Shown piece by piece: positions 1 through 6,421 of a stretch of 15,895 nucleotides of DNA. The translations under genes and the position numbers were made by a program. The stretch spans positions 1-15,895 of the forward strand of contig JAGCGE010000191.1 of NCBI GenBank assembly GCA_017649745.1. Direction: 5' to 3'. Every line of letters starts with the position of its first letter. Within the stretch, counting starts at the first letter, position 1. The DNA comes from Clostridiales bacterium (GTDB taxonomy: Bacteria > Bacillota_A > Clostridia > Saccharofermentanales > Saccharofermentanaceae). The notes below the pieces were generated by a model. It made no database searches. It worked only from the letters and a program-made list of their open reading frames with translations, and was not told the DNA's origin.

Positions 1-225
1 AAAATAACCACTTTTTTAACCACTTTTACCACTTTTTAACCAGTTTTTTCCAAAAAAGTGGACGAAAAGTACAAAACAAATATGAACAAATTATGAACAA
101 AACACCCATTTTTGACCTCAAAAATACCCCTAATTTTCACAAAACTATCACATTTCTCCGACCAAATAAACCCACAAACGACCCAAAATAACTATTTAAA
201 ACACCAAATATCAACAAGGCAAAAA
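1..225. repeat. AT-rich gene-free left end with short iterated repeats
   Basis: No convincing gene lies here on either strand. Bases 6-49 hold four head-to-tail copies of (A)ACCA[C/G]TTTT(TT), starting near 6, 18, 28 and 38, so spaced 10-12 bases. An inverted copy, CCAAAAAAGTGG, follows at 50-61. A second pair, TATGAACAAA, lies at 81-90 and 92-101, 11 bases apart. Helically phased short repeats in AT-rich DNA fit protein-binding arrays such as operators or origin iterons, but no replication gene is in view, so function is open. One copy of the dispersed TTGATATTT motif (minus strand) sits at 206-214. Confidence 0.6.
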
Positions 226-259
226 ATTAAAAGGCCGTGTATTTCAACGACCTTTTAAT
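221..259 (-). terminator. Rho-independent terminator closing the leftward array
   Basis: On the minus strand, downstream of the last gene (stop at 281), a 9-bp perfect stem pairs 251-259 with 226-234. The loop can add a CGT/ACG pairing. A run of six T (opposite 221-226) follows directly. Hairpin plus U-tract is the classic intrinsic terminator layout. Confidence 0.85.
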
Positions 260-280
260 ATTGGTTTGCGTTTATTATGT

Positions 281-490
281 TTATCCTATTTTGTCACAAA
301 GCCTTCCAATGCTGTCGTAAAATTTTGCCCTTTTTGTATGCCCCTTATATTTTTCAGCTTCAGATTTCTGATATGCTTGTTCTGCCCATGCATACCAAGG
401 ATCTCCGCTTATGTATTCTGTAGAACATACTTTGTTAGTCATGATTTTTCTACGCAATTTTCTTCTTATAACTTTTAGATATTTAAACAT
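281..490 (-). CDS. Small basic hypothetical protein (69 aa)
   Basis: Not recognised. The start is the ATG at 488-490, preceded by AAGGAT and a spacer ending in TGATATTT; an in-frame GTG three codons upstream lies too close to the ribosome binding site. The first 17 residues are strongly basic (KVIRRKLRRK), followed by an aromatic stretch (DPWYAWAEQAY) and a Lys/Glu-rich middle. It is the last gene of the leftward array, with its own promoter-like module upstream (507-546) and a terminator downstream. The basic N-terminus could bind nucleic acid; this is inference only. Confidence 0.7.
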   Translation of the reverse strand: MFKYLKVIRRKLRRKIMTNKVCSTEYISGDPWYAWAEQAYQKSEAEKYKGHTKRAKFYDSIGRLCDKIG

Positions 491-506
491 AAATATCACA
501 TCCTTT

Positions 507-546
507 CATATAAGGATATGTATTTTATGCGAAACAAATATCAACA
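507..546 (-). promoter_or_regulatory. Promoter-like module, copy 1
   Basis: Minus strand reads TTTCGCATAAAATACA, four bases, then TTATATG. TTCGCA lies 14 bases before the TTATAT -10-like box, the same spacing as in six other copies. The left half of the GCG dyad is missing here. A 6-bp hairpin (500-505 with 512-517) pairs the ribosome binding site of the next gene, if the transcript starts far enough upstream to contain both arms. Confidence 0.55.
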
Positions 547-548
547 TT

Positions 549-899
549 TCATAGACTCTTATCAATCGAGTCAATCAATTTGTCGAATCCCATACAAGCA
601 TCTATCTTTGTTTGATCACCGGCAAGTTTATACAATTCATCAAATCCATGACCAATATAATCCTTATAGTGATATATACGTAAACTATTTTCATCGTGAT
701 AGAAACGAGCTTCAAAAATACGTTTTTTACACTCTGAAAGAAATTCTTTATCTCCGTATTCAAACTCTGACTCGTTCATAGTATGTTTTAAATCATATAA
801 ATATTTAGTAAATTCACGATGTTTATCAGCCATAGTTTCTACTAGATTACACCATTCTTTAGTTTTCATGGCTATTTCTTTCTTCTTTTCCATATTCAT
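549..899 (-). CDS. Helical charged hypothetical protein (116 aa)
   Basis: Not recognised. The ATG at 897-899 follows AAGGA with an 11-base spacer (ATTGATATTTT) that contains the dispersed motif. The product is rich in Lys, Glu, Asp and aromatic residues with no membrane segment. It is probably a mostly alpha-helical soluble protein, with a histidine/tyrosine-rich stretch around residues 66-85 (RFYHDENSLRIYHYKDYIGH). It follows the XRE regulator at 942-1265 after a 42-base gap and is the last gene before the promoter-like module at 507-546. Confidence 0.75.
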   Translation of the reverse strand: MNMEKKKEIAMKTKEWCNLVETMADKHREFTKYLYDLKHTMNESEFEYGDKEFLSECKKRIFEARFYHDENSLRIYHYKDYIGHGFDELYKLAGDQTKIDACMGFDKLIDSIDKSL

Positions 900-941
900 A
901 AAATATCAATTCCTTTCAATTTTTAAATTATTATGACCAGC

Positions 942-1265
942 TTACGACTCATACCCCATCATAAGCCAATCGAGCGACACACCAAAATATAAACTAAGTC
1001 TACATAGGTGTTCCGCTCCCGGCGACCGTTTACCCGAAAGCCACAAACATACGGCGGCTTTTGAGCATCCAATCCTCTCAGCCATAAGCTCTTGAGACAC
1101 TCCATCAGCCTCAACCAACGTTCTCAACCGCTCACTAAACGCCTCTGAGTCAAAGTAAATCTTAGAAATATCAAGGTTGGTATCCTCTCGATCTACTAAC
1201 CCTGTGACATTTCCACCCAATTTACACGGCCTACCACGAGCATCGCGACCATCACGAACACTCAT
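942..1265 (-). CDS. XRE-family helix-turn-helix regulator (107 aa)
   Basis: Probably a DNA-binding repressor of the Cro/CI (XRE) type. Residues 43-103 carry the five-helix pattern: FSERLRTLVEADGVSQ, then MAERIGCSKAAVCLWLSGKR as helices 2-3, then HLCRLSLYFGVSLDWLMMG. The first 40 residues are an Arg/Gly-rich extension not usual for the family. The start is the ATG at 1263-1265, because AGGAGG sits 9 bases before it; a TTG nine bases upstream would lie against the ribosome binding site. The spacer is exactly TTGATATTT. The stop of the upstream gene (1271-1273) lies inside that spacer, so the pair is likely translationally coupled. Confidence 0.9.
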   Translation of the reverse strand: MSVRDGRDARGRPCKLGGNVTGLVDREDTNLDISKIYFDSEAFSERLRTLVEADGVSQELMAERIGCSKAAVCLWLSGKRSPGAEHLCRLSLYFGVSLDWLMMGYES

Positions 1266-1270
1266 AAATA

Positions 1271-1513
1271 TCAATCCTCCTCAATGGGTAAATCTGGCGG
1301 TAAAGAAGTCCAAGCAACAACCTTAGGATCAGCATCCCAACCCCATGACTGTGAATAATACCCAATAATCCATCTAGCGTCTATCGTATAAGGCTCGTCA
1401 TCGACATGATCGGGAAGGATTCGTTCATAAGCATAAACCAAATATCTACCAGATGCTACAGGTTTTTCATTTGGCCATTTATGAATGTTAAATTCTGTTT
1501 CAAAACCACTCAT
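1271..1513 (-). CDS. DUF551-like small protein (80 aa)
   Basis: It resembles the phage/plasmid DUF551 group by pattern: a Trp-Pro opening (HKWPNEKPVASGRYLVYAYE), a central strand-rich part with many Trp/Tyr, and a C-terminal AWTSLPPD that parallels the family's W-M-P-L-P ending. Function in this group is unknown. The ATG at 1511-1513 follows AAAGGA with TTGATATTTT as spacer. The last codons GAG GAG GAT TGA double as the ribosome binding site and spacer of the regulator at 942-1265. A second, clearer DUF551-like protein is at 8971-9222. Family call by eye only. Confidence 0.65.
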   Translation of the reverse strand: MSGFETEFNIHKWPNEKPVASGRYLVYAYERILPDHVDDEPYTIDARWIIGYYSQSWGWDADPKVVAWTSLPPDLPIEED

Positions 1514-1537
1514 AAAATATCAATCCTTTCGATCTAA

Positions 1538-1993
1538 TCAGTCTTCATCATATGTCTTCCCAGCAGGCTGTCTATACTGATCCCACTGAACCAATCCACA
1601 ATGTTTAACTACAGTATCAGCCGCATAATTAAGTTCGTCCGACAGCTTTATACCCGCATCACGAATAGCTTCAAATATCAATACCTGCTCAGGCGCACTA
1701 AGCTTATCCTTATACACGCCATGATACACATACGGAACAATAACCGCTTCACCAGCAAAGTCAACGAACCGAACCAGACCATGACCCTCGCTACCTGCAC
1801 CATCAACATCAGTAAACTCAGCGAGAATATCAATCTCGACAGAAGCCACTTGATCAACATACTTTGCATCATCCTGATCACGCTGATCAACCTTATTACC
1901 CTTCAGATCGTGCTCGTTGTACACATACCGACTAGTAGCATCGACATAACCGTAACCTACCTGATTAGAAACCTTAAGAACCTTTGTAATCAT
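1538..1993 (-). CDS. Hypothetical protein, paralogue of the 2159-2887 product (151 aa)
   Basis: Not a recognised family. Residues 1-19 (ITKVLKVSNQVGYGYVD) and 72-125 match the neighbour at 2159-2887: LVRFVDFAGEAVIVPYV against YRVNFVDILGDTVIDPV, and IFEAIRDAGIKLSDEL against VYDALKDAGIDIHEEM. The neighbour adds a CxxC element and a C-terminal helix-turn-helix that this protein lacks. A shorter protein at 3885-4181 shares the V-G-[YF]-G-Y opening. The ATG at 1991-1993 follows GGAGG with a 10-base spacer. A 165-base upstream gap carries an operator-like repeat cluster, so this gene probably heads a unit with the genes at 1271-1513, 942-1265 and 549-899. Confidence 0.8.
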   Translation of the reverse strand: MITKVLKVSNQVGYGYVDATSRYVYNEHDLKGNKVDQRDQDDAKYVDQVASVEIDILAEFTDVDGAGSEGHGLVRFVDFAGEAVIVPYVYHGVYKDKLSAPEQVLIFEAIRDAGIKLSDELNYAADTVVKHCGLVQWDQYRQPAGKTYDED

Positions 1994-2045
1994 AATTCAA
2001 ATTCCTCCATAAAATATAAATGAAAATTTTAATAAACAATGCAAA

Positions 2046-2106
2046 CGGTTACAAAATGGTTACAAATTGTAATCAAATGTATCATTTCTGTACCAAAATG
2101 TAACCG
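2046..2106. promoter_or_regulatory. Operator-like cluster of GGTTACA repeats
   Basis: GGTTACAAA occurs at 2047-2055 and 2058-2066, 11 bases apart. TGTAATC (2068-2074) makes a near-palindrome with the second copy (GGTTACAAATTGTAATC), and TGTAACCG (2099-2106) inverts CGGTTACA at 2046-2053. Direct and inverted copies with helical phasing in a 165-base gap upstream of the 1538-1993 gene suggest a regulator-binding site. The helix-turn-helix protein encoded just upstream (2159-2887) is a natural candidate ligand, by inference. Confidence 0.5.
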
Positions 2107-2158
2107 AATTACACTGTCAACTTTGTTATATGAGCTGTAAGCGCGGATTAAATTGTCT

Positions 2159-2887
2159 TTATTCGTTAGCGAGTTCCTCAAGCTCCTTAGCATACTTCCC
2201 GACATACATCTGAACAGACGCCTCAGAAATATTAAACATTCTCGCTATTTCAGCTGTAGACATACCCTTATTTACACCAAGAATATAACACAGCTTAGCC
2301 TTAAGGATCTTTTCATGTCCTCTATATACAGCCTTCATATCTCGAAGATCCTCAATACTGCAACCGTATACTTCAGCCATCGCTTGATCACCGAGACCCT
2401 CTCTCTTATAAAGTTCAAAATTGGTAAGTTTATCCATAGCTGTATTCAGTTGACCTAAATCACGAGCAATATCCATCTCCTCATGAATATCAATACCCGC
2501 GTCTTTAAGTGCGTCATAAACCTGACACTGATCATCAGTATTAAGTCTCTTATAGGTCATAAAATGAGGAGGTATCACCGTATTAATGTTGTCTTCTTTG
2601 AGCTTCTCAGGAATCTCATATGACTTAATCACAGGATCAATTACAGTATCCCCGAGAATATCCACAAAGTTAACGCGATACTTCTTTTCTTCAGTATCCA
2701 ACTCACCACGAACACCAGTAGCTGTGAATATAACTGATACAGAAGGTCTTATCTCCTCAGAGCAATAAGGACAATCAATCGGAGTTCCATCACCTATGTC
2801 CACACTACCCCACTTTTCATTAATAAATACAAAGTCGTTGGATGCATAACCATAGCTTACTTTCTTTTCAACATTTGTAATTTTCAT
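2159..2887 (-). CDS. CxxC and C-terminal helix-turn-helix protein (242 aa)
   Basis: Not recognised as a whole. Seen: N-terminal VSYGYASND (residues 10-18); a single CPYC pair at 39-42; a strand-rich core 68-90 and helix 118-141 shared with the 1538-1993 paralogue; and a C-terminal helix-turn-helix at about 208-235 (STAEIARMFNISEASVQMYV). A second helix-turn-helix-like stretch is at 166-186. It likely binds DNA, perhaps the repeats at 2046-2106. The ATG at 2885-2887 follows GGAGG with a 9-base spacer. The stop of a tiny upstream reading frame (2884-2982) overlaps this start as ATGA. Confidence 0.8.
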   Translation of the reverse strand: MKITNVEKKVSYGYASNDFVFINEKWGSVDIGDGTPIDCPYCSEEIRPSVSVIFTATGVRGELDTEEKKYRVNFVDILGDTVIDPVIKSYEIPEKLKEDNINTVIPPHFMTYKRLNTDDQCQVYDALKDAGIDIHEEMDIARDLGQLNTAMDKLTNFELYKREGLGDQAMAEVYGCSIEDLRDMKAVYRGHEKILKAKLCYILGVNKGMSTAEIARMFNISEASVQMYVGKYAKELEELANE

Positions 2888-2982
2888 AAGTCAATTCCTC
2901 CATAAAAGTAACATAAAAGTAAATATAGCAGAATATCAACAAAAACCAGAGTCAACAGTGTATTTTTCGCTAAAATATCCAT
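2884..2982 (-). CDS. Possible 32-aa hydrophobic membrane peptide
   Basis: An open frame from ATG (2980-2982) to a TGA that overlaps the next gene's start in an ATGA arrangement. The product, beginning MDILAKNTLLTLVFVDILLY, is almost entirely hydrophobic to residue 27, consistent with a single membrane span. It fills the only gap between the genes at 2994-3881 and 2159-2887, as expected of a tightly packed polycistron. Against it: the ribosome binding site is weak (GTGGA), and the DNA also carries two dispersed repeat motifs, so the frame may be fortuitous. Confidence 0.45.
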   Translation of the reverse strand: MDILAKNTLLTLVFVDILLYLLLCYFYGGIDL

Positions 2983-2993
2983 AAATTCCACTG

Positions 2994-3881
2994 TCAACTT
3001 TGTTGTTCTATTTCTTTAGCGAGATCTACGACATCGTTCTGACAGCTATCACTGTAATACTCCTCGAACTTATTAACATAGAGAAAATTACCACAACCAC
3101 GATCAGAACATGACTCATTGTAGTTGTCTATTAAGTCCTGATACTCTTCTATCGAGCCCTTTGTCACACCAAATATGTCACTAAGAATATTAATGACTTC
3201 TGCCTCATCATAGCATTTATCACCGGCATCATATAGTTCGAACACTTTACGGTCAATATCAGTCACTTCGAACGGCTTCTTATCAAATATAATTTCACCC
3301 TTACGATGTAAAGGCTTACCGCGTTTACCATAGCGAATAGCCTGTGTTACTCCAGAAAGATCCGCATAGGCATCAACTATGTATTCGTAGTTAAAGTCTG
3401 GATGCTCTGGATCACAGTTATGTTTTACAAAGAAAAACCCGCCTTCTTCCGTAGCCGATAAACTATACGAAATATCCAGACCAAGCTTCTCAAACACACG
3501 ATCCCATACACAAGGCATAGGTTCCCACGCAGTAGTGGTTGTAAGACTGAGTGTAGCATTACCACGACGATCTATAGGATAATTCCTCGACACATCATCA
3601 GGATACTCGTCATAATATCCATCAAGCAGATCAAAACTACCACGACACGAGTAATCTTTACCGTCATCAGGCGTCTTTACATAGTGACCATTATATGCTT
3701 TCTCATCAGGCACAATCTCAAGAAGCCCAACTTCCGCAAGCACATTACCCAGCCACTCACGACCGAAACCATAATCGCCTATGACCGAGTTTCTCTTGGC
3801 ATTAACCAACGTCTTATAGAAAATATCAATATCCTCACGACTACCGTGAAATGTGTAATCTGTCCAACACCAATTAGGCAT
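2994..3881 (-). CDS. Api92/DUF1281-like phage-type protein (295 aa)
   Basis: The opening MPNWCWTDYTFHGSREDI matches the M-P-N-W-C-x-N-x-(L/V)-x-(F/I)-x-G signature of the Api92-like (DUF1281) group found in phages and plasmids. The later TTTAWEPMPCVWDRVFEKL (about residues 115-133) fits that group's ferredoxin-like C-terminal part, where a W-x-P-P turn precedes a helix and a Y-x-E-x-G-x-F strand (here LSATEEGGFFFV). About 100 further residues (190-295) contain scattered Cys and are not assigned. Molecular role unknown. The ATG at 3879-3881 follows GGAGG with an 8-base spacer; the upstream stop (TAA, 3885-3887) lies in this spacer. Confidence 0.75.
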   Translation of the reverse strand: MPNWCWTDYTFHGSREDIDIFYKTLVNAKRNSVIGDYGFGREWLGNVLAEVGLLEIVPDEKAYNGHYVKTPDDGKDYSCRGSFDLLDGYYDEYPDDVSRNYPIDRRGNATLSLTTTTAWEPMPCVWDRVFEKLGLDISYSLSATEEGGFFFVKHNCDPEHPDFNYEYIVDAYADLSGVTQAIRYGKRGKPLHRKGEIIFDKKPFEVTDIDRKVFELYDAGDKCYDEAEVINILSDIFGVTKGSIEEYQDLIDNYNESCSDRGCGNFLYVNKFEEYYSDSCQNDVVDLAKEIEQQS

Positions 3882-3884
3882 AAA

Positions 3885-4181
3885 TTAATCCTCCTTCTCG
3901 TCCGATATGTCCTTTTTACTTTTACCGCTCTTGATTTCTATATTATGCGGATCCATTCCATTTGTAATGTTCCACATGGCTTTGTGAAACAAAACAATGG
4001 CTCTTGCCCTATCGACATCTGTGTAATCGCAAATATCAATCCATGAGTCCAATGAACGAGACAACCCTTGCAACACCCAATGATCGTACGAATGAGTCAT
4101 GCGATACTGAATAATGTCATCGGTATTAATATAGCCGAATCCGACATCTCCGTCCAAGTCTTCTATACATTTGATTATCAT
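3885..4181 (-). CDS. Hypothetical protein with VGFGY opening (98 aa)
   Basis: Not recognised. The N-terminus (MIIKCIEDLDGDVGFGYIN) resembles those of the proteins at 1538-1993 and 2159-2887, with V-G-[YF]-G-Y followed by a polar turn; the rest diverges and is shorter. The tail is Lys/Asp-rich (GKSKKDISDEKED). The ATG at 4179-4181 is chosen because AGGAGG lies 9 bases upstream with TTGATATTT between; an upstream TTG is too close to the ribosome binding site. Its last codons (AAG GAG GAT TAA) form the ribosome binding site of the Api92-like gene. Confidence 0.75.
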   Translation of the reverse strand: MIIKCIEDLDGDVGFGYINTDDIIQYRMTHSYDHWVLQGLSRSLDSWIDICDYTDVDRARAIVLFHKAMWNITNGMDPHNIEIKSGKSKKDISDEKED

Positions 4182-4186
4182 AAATA

Positions 4187-4483
4187 TCAATCCTCCTTAC
4201 GCTTCTTGTCATAAGAAATATCCTCCAAGAGAAACTGAATCTGACTGTAATAGGAAAGTTCGCAGTCATAGTCGCAGTCATACACGAACCTTTCAGCAGC
4301 TTTAGAAATATCAATGTCGGTCAGTTCATTAGTCAGTTCCTCATCGCCCTTAACAGCATTCATGTCCTCTACGACTGCTTCGAACCAGAGAGCCCTATAC
4401 ATCTGATCCTTTTCAAGCGGCGTCATCTTAGCAATGCATTCCTTAGTCTTCTCATCAACTCTAGAATTAATGAACTTACTCAT
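4187..4483 (-). CDS. Acidic helical hypothetical protein (98 aa)
   Basis: Not recognised. Predominantly helical by composition (KTKECIAKMTPLEKDQMYRA), then acidic with a Tyr/Cys-rich patch (VYDCDYDCELSYYS) near residues 70-83. No membrane segment. The ATG at 4481-4483 follows AGGAGG with the spacer TTGATATTT. Both ends use the shared junction: the upstream gene stops at 4489-4491 inside this spacer, and this gene's KED-TGA end supplies the ribosome binding site of the next. Confidence 0.75.
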   Translation of the reverse strand: MSKFINSRVDEKTKECIAKMTPLEKDQMYRALWFEAVVEDMNAVKGDEELTNELTDIDISKAAERFVYDCDYDCELSYYSQIQFLLEDISYDKKRKED

Positions 4484-4488
4484 AAATA

Positions 4489-5082
4489 TCAATCCTCCTT
4501 ATTCTTACTTTCATCATCAACATGCTCGACAATGTCAATCTCATAGTCAGTCCCATCTCTAGGATCATGAATATAAAGATATTGTCCAGGCTCTATTAAA
4601 CAAGGATCTTCGGCCTTAAGCATGTCCTTAATAAAATCACACGACGTAACTTCTTCATCATCGTAGTCATCATAGAGCTTGTCCGTTGACAGGTCATACC
4701 TAAGTTGGATTTCAATATGCCCACAACCATACTCATCTATGTCTATGAAATATGGAACGGGCTCGACTGTCTTGACCTTATCCTTATACGACTTGTATGA
4801 CTTATATACCGACTCGTTCCCATTACCATAATATCTATCACGATGCTTAAAGTAAGGTGTCTCCTTAGCAAAGAACACCCAGTCTATAAAAGCCTTTATG
4901 CTATTAACCACAGCGCTCTTTACCTTGGAAATATCAACAAATGTAAACTGATCCTTGATGTATCTCTTAGTCGTCCACGGCATTGTCTTACTTCCACGAT
5001 GAACCATCTTCCCGACAAATATCAATGCTGCCGACATAATCGACAAAACAGCCACAACAAAGCCAATAATAAAATTTTTCAT
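4489..5082 (-). CDS. Membrane-anchored hypothetical protein (197 aa)
   Basis: Residues 3-24 (FIIGFVVAVLSIMSAALIFV) form one strong hydrophobic segment with few charges before it, so the protein is probably anchored by an uncleaved N-terminal helix or signal anchor. The rest is soluble, Lys/Tyr-rich at 85-105 (repeated YKSYKSYKD) and Asp/Glu-rich towards the end. No enzyme motif seen. The ATG at 5080-5082 follows AGGAG with an 8-base spacer that holds the TAA of the zinc-finger gene upstream. The ending NKED-TGA is the ribosome binding site of the next gene. Confidence 0.8.
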   Translation of the reverse strand: MKNFIIGFVVAVLSIMSAALIFVGKMVHRGSKTMPWTTKRYIKDQFTFVDISKVKSAVVNSIKAFIDWVFFAKETPYFKHRDRYYGNGNESVYKSYKSYKDKVKTVEPVPYFIDIDEYGCGHIEIQLRYDLSTDKLYDDYDDEEVTSCDFIKDMLKAEDPCLIEPGQYLYIHDPRDGTDYEIDIVEHVDDESKNKED

Positions 5083-5085
5083 AAG

Positions 5086-5289
5086 TTACTCCTCCTTATT
5101 ATTGTTGTTCTCGTCAGTACCTTTTAATATGTATATTATCTTGTCATAACATTCTCCGCACAGATCTCGCTCTATGACACTAGGAACCGTATTGTGCAAT
5201 TTATTAACAATGCCAATATTCATTCTATATAATAGTTTTTCATTAGTTTCAAGCTCTTTACCGCATGCATCACATTTATACACTACCAT
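5086..5289 (-). CDS. Small two-CxxC zinc-ribbon protein (67 aa)
   Basis: Residues 6-9 (CDAC) and 44-47 (CGEC) form two CxxC knuckles 34 residues apart, the layout of a zinc ribbon. The opening (VYKCDACGKELE) is typical of small phage and plasmid zinc-finger proteins. The partner, nucleic acid or protein, is unknown. The ATG at 5287-5289 follows GGGAGG with TTGATATTCT as spacer. The ENNNNKEE tail overlaps the ribosome binding site of the membrane protein gene that follows. Confidence 0.75.
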   Translation of the reverse strand: MVVYKCDACGKELETNEKLLYRMNIGIVNKLHNTVPSVIERDLCGECYDKIIYILKGTDENNNNKEE

Positions 5290-5295
5290 AGAATA

Positions 5296-5790
5296 TCAAT
5301 CCTCCCTATTCTTCTCTTCATCTTTGACTCTATATATTAACGAGTTTATAATAGACATATCCGAAATATCAAGCTCCTTTGCCACATCACTAATGGTAGT
5401 GTAGTTTTCACCCTTTACGAACTCACGACACACTTTGAGTCTATAATCCAGTATCTCCTTTTTGGCCTGCGCAATAAGATCGTTATATTCTTTTAGATTC
5501 ATTCCGATCTCATTTGCAAAGTCAACATTAGACTTACCATGACCGTACTTAATACTGTTATTATGGGTTCTAATTACTCCAAGAGCATGCATATACCTAT
5601 TTTTCTCTAAGGCTTCTTCATCATACTTATACATTTGATAGAAAAACGTAAGCCCTGCCTTAAGAGTTTTAATTTTTTCCCTAGTAAGATCATCAGCCCC
5701 CTCTGAATCAAAAGAATTTAAAATATCAATGAGATGGTTAAACCTCTCTTCATCAGTCAGTACACTAAGATCTTTATTGTTTTCGCTCAT
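5296..5790 (-). CDS. C-terminal helix-turn-helix protein (164 aa)
   Basis: Residues 131-155 (TTISDVAKELDISDMSIINS) form a helix-turn-helix of the resolvase/sigma-like type. The preceding 130 residues are helical and charged and not recognised. The ATG at 5788-5790 is chosen because GGTGG lies 8 bases upstream; an in-frame GTG at 5800-5802 would overlap the ribosome binding site. The codons for AKELDIS share 21 identical bases with the XRE gene at 6420-6614. The NRED-TGA ending is the junction with the zinc-ribbon gene. Confidence 0.8.
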   Translation of the reverse strand: MSENNKDLSVLTDEERFNHLIDILNSFDSEGADDLTREKIKTLKAGLTFFYQMYKYDEEALEKNRYMHALGVIRTHNNSIKYGHGKSNVDFANEIGMNLKEYNDLIAQAKKEILDYRLKVCREFVKGENYTTISDVAKELDISDMSIINSLIYRVKDEEKNRED

Positions 5791-5815
5791 ACAAAATGCC
5801 ACCTTTCAAAATATA

Positions 5816-6076
5816 TTATGCATCATATTCCATACCTATTATAGTGTTTTTTGTCTGAATAGAATGTTCGATAAAATGTTCAGGTTTAAATTTATCGAAC
5901 CAAGCGCCATAGATTGTATTAGTTTCAACCGCTACTGTAAGAGCTTCGAATGTATTGTCTGCTTTCATGTTATTACATATCGTTTCAGCATCTTCACGTT
6001 TATCAAAAATGCCTACCAAATATAAAAATTTTCCTTCTTTTGTACGACCATCTGCATAAACACAATAAAGTTTCAT
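5816..6076 (-). CDS. Small hypothetical protein (86 aa)
   Basis: Not assigned. The pattern K-L-Y-C-V-Y, then LVGIFDKREDAETICNNMK (about 20-38), resembles small phage proteins with a strand followed by a G-(I/V)-F-x-x-x-E-x-A helix; that is resemblance by eye only. The ATG at 6074-6076 follows GGAGG with a 10-base spacer. It is the first gene after the terminator at 6105-6131, so it either has its own promoter in the short gap or depends on read-through. Confidence 0.75.
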   Translation of the reverse strand: MKLYCVYADGRTKEGKFLYLVGIFDKREDAETICNNMKADNTFEALTVAVETNTIYGAWFDKFKPEHFIEHSIQTKNTIIGMEYDA

Positions 6077-6104
6077 TATTAAATCACCTCCGACAAATAT
6101 AAAC

Positions 6105-6131
6105 TAAAAGAGAAAGAGGATGTTACTCCTC
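6105..6131 (-). terminator. Hairpin terminator enclosing a stop codon
   Basis: On the minus strand GAGGA (6131-6127) pairs with TCCTC (6120-6116), and the 6-base loop contains the TAA stop of the 6123-6371 gene. TTTCTCTTTT follows. The same structure at 15107-15135 differs by a paired A-T to G-C change in the stem, which supports selection on the fold. Confidence 0.7.
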
Positions 6132-6371
6132 AGTCTCCTCGTCTTTGATTCTGTTTTCGATCTTAGTCATTATGATAAGAAATTCTCGGTATTCTTGCCA
6201 AATATCCCAAAGTTTTTCATTAAGCTCATTATATTCATCGTCTGTGCAAATTTCTTTCATTGATATCAAACGATATTCTAATGATTTTGAAAAGCTTCGA
6301 GAAAACCATAACTTGTCCATATGTTTGCCGAGTCTGTTTCTCATTTTTGACCATATTTTCATTTTATCCAT
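6123..6371 (-). CDS. Charged helical hypothetical protein (82 aa)
   Basis: Not recognised. Lys/Arg-rich first half (KIWSKMRNRLGKHMDKLWF), then a Trp/Glu-rich helix and an acidic tail. The ATG at 6369-6371 is preferred to one six codons upstream because GAGGAG sits 8 bases before it. It is a single-gene unit: the promoter-like module at 6387-6421 lies just upstream and the terminator stem surrounds its stop codon. Its last codons are nearly identical in DNA to those of the unrelated gene at 15127-15372. Confidence 0.7.
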   Translation of the reverse strand: MDKMKIWSKMRNRLGKHMDKLWFSRSFSKSLEYRLISMKEICTDDEYNELNEKLWDIWQEYREFLIIMTKIENRIKDEETEE

Positions 6372-6386
6372 ATAATCAACTCCTCT

Positions 6387-6421
6387 CATATAAGGAGATG
6401 TATTTATTGCGAATCAAAGTC
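6387..6421 (-). promoter_or_regulatory. Promoter-like module, copy 2
   Basis: Minus strand: GATTCGCAATAAATACAT, four bases, then TTATATG, with TTCGCA 14 bases before TTATAT as in the other copies. It overlaps the stop of the XRE gene at 6420-6614. CTCCT/AGGAG around the -10-like box could pair with the ribosome binding site if both arms were transcribed. Confidence 0.55.

Noticed and set aside
1266..1274. TTG start giving an M-I-F-M extension at several genes (also at 4182, 4484 and similar)
   Set aside because: The TTG is part of the TTGATATTT spacer and directly abuts the ribosome binding site; the ATG nine bases later is correctly spaced.
2028..2084. An 18-codon frame beginning MIHLITICNH in the gap before 1993
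   Set aside because: No ribosome binding site and it lies within the repeat cluster.
2947..2993. An eighth promoter-like module upstream of 2887
   Set aside because: It shares GCGAAAAATACA but lacks TTCGCA at the right spacing and the TATTAT box.
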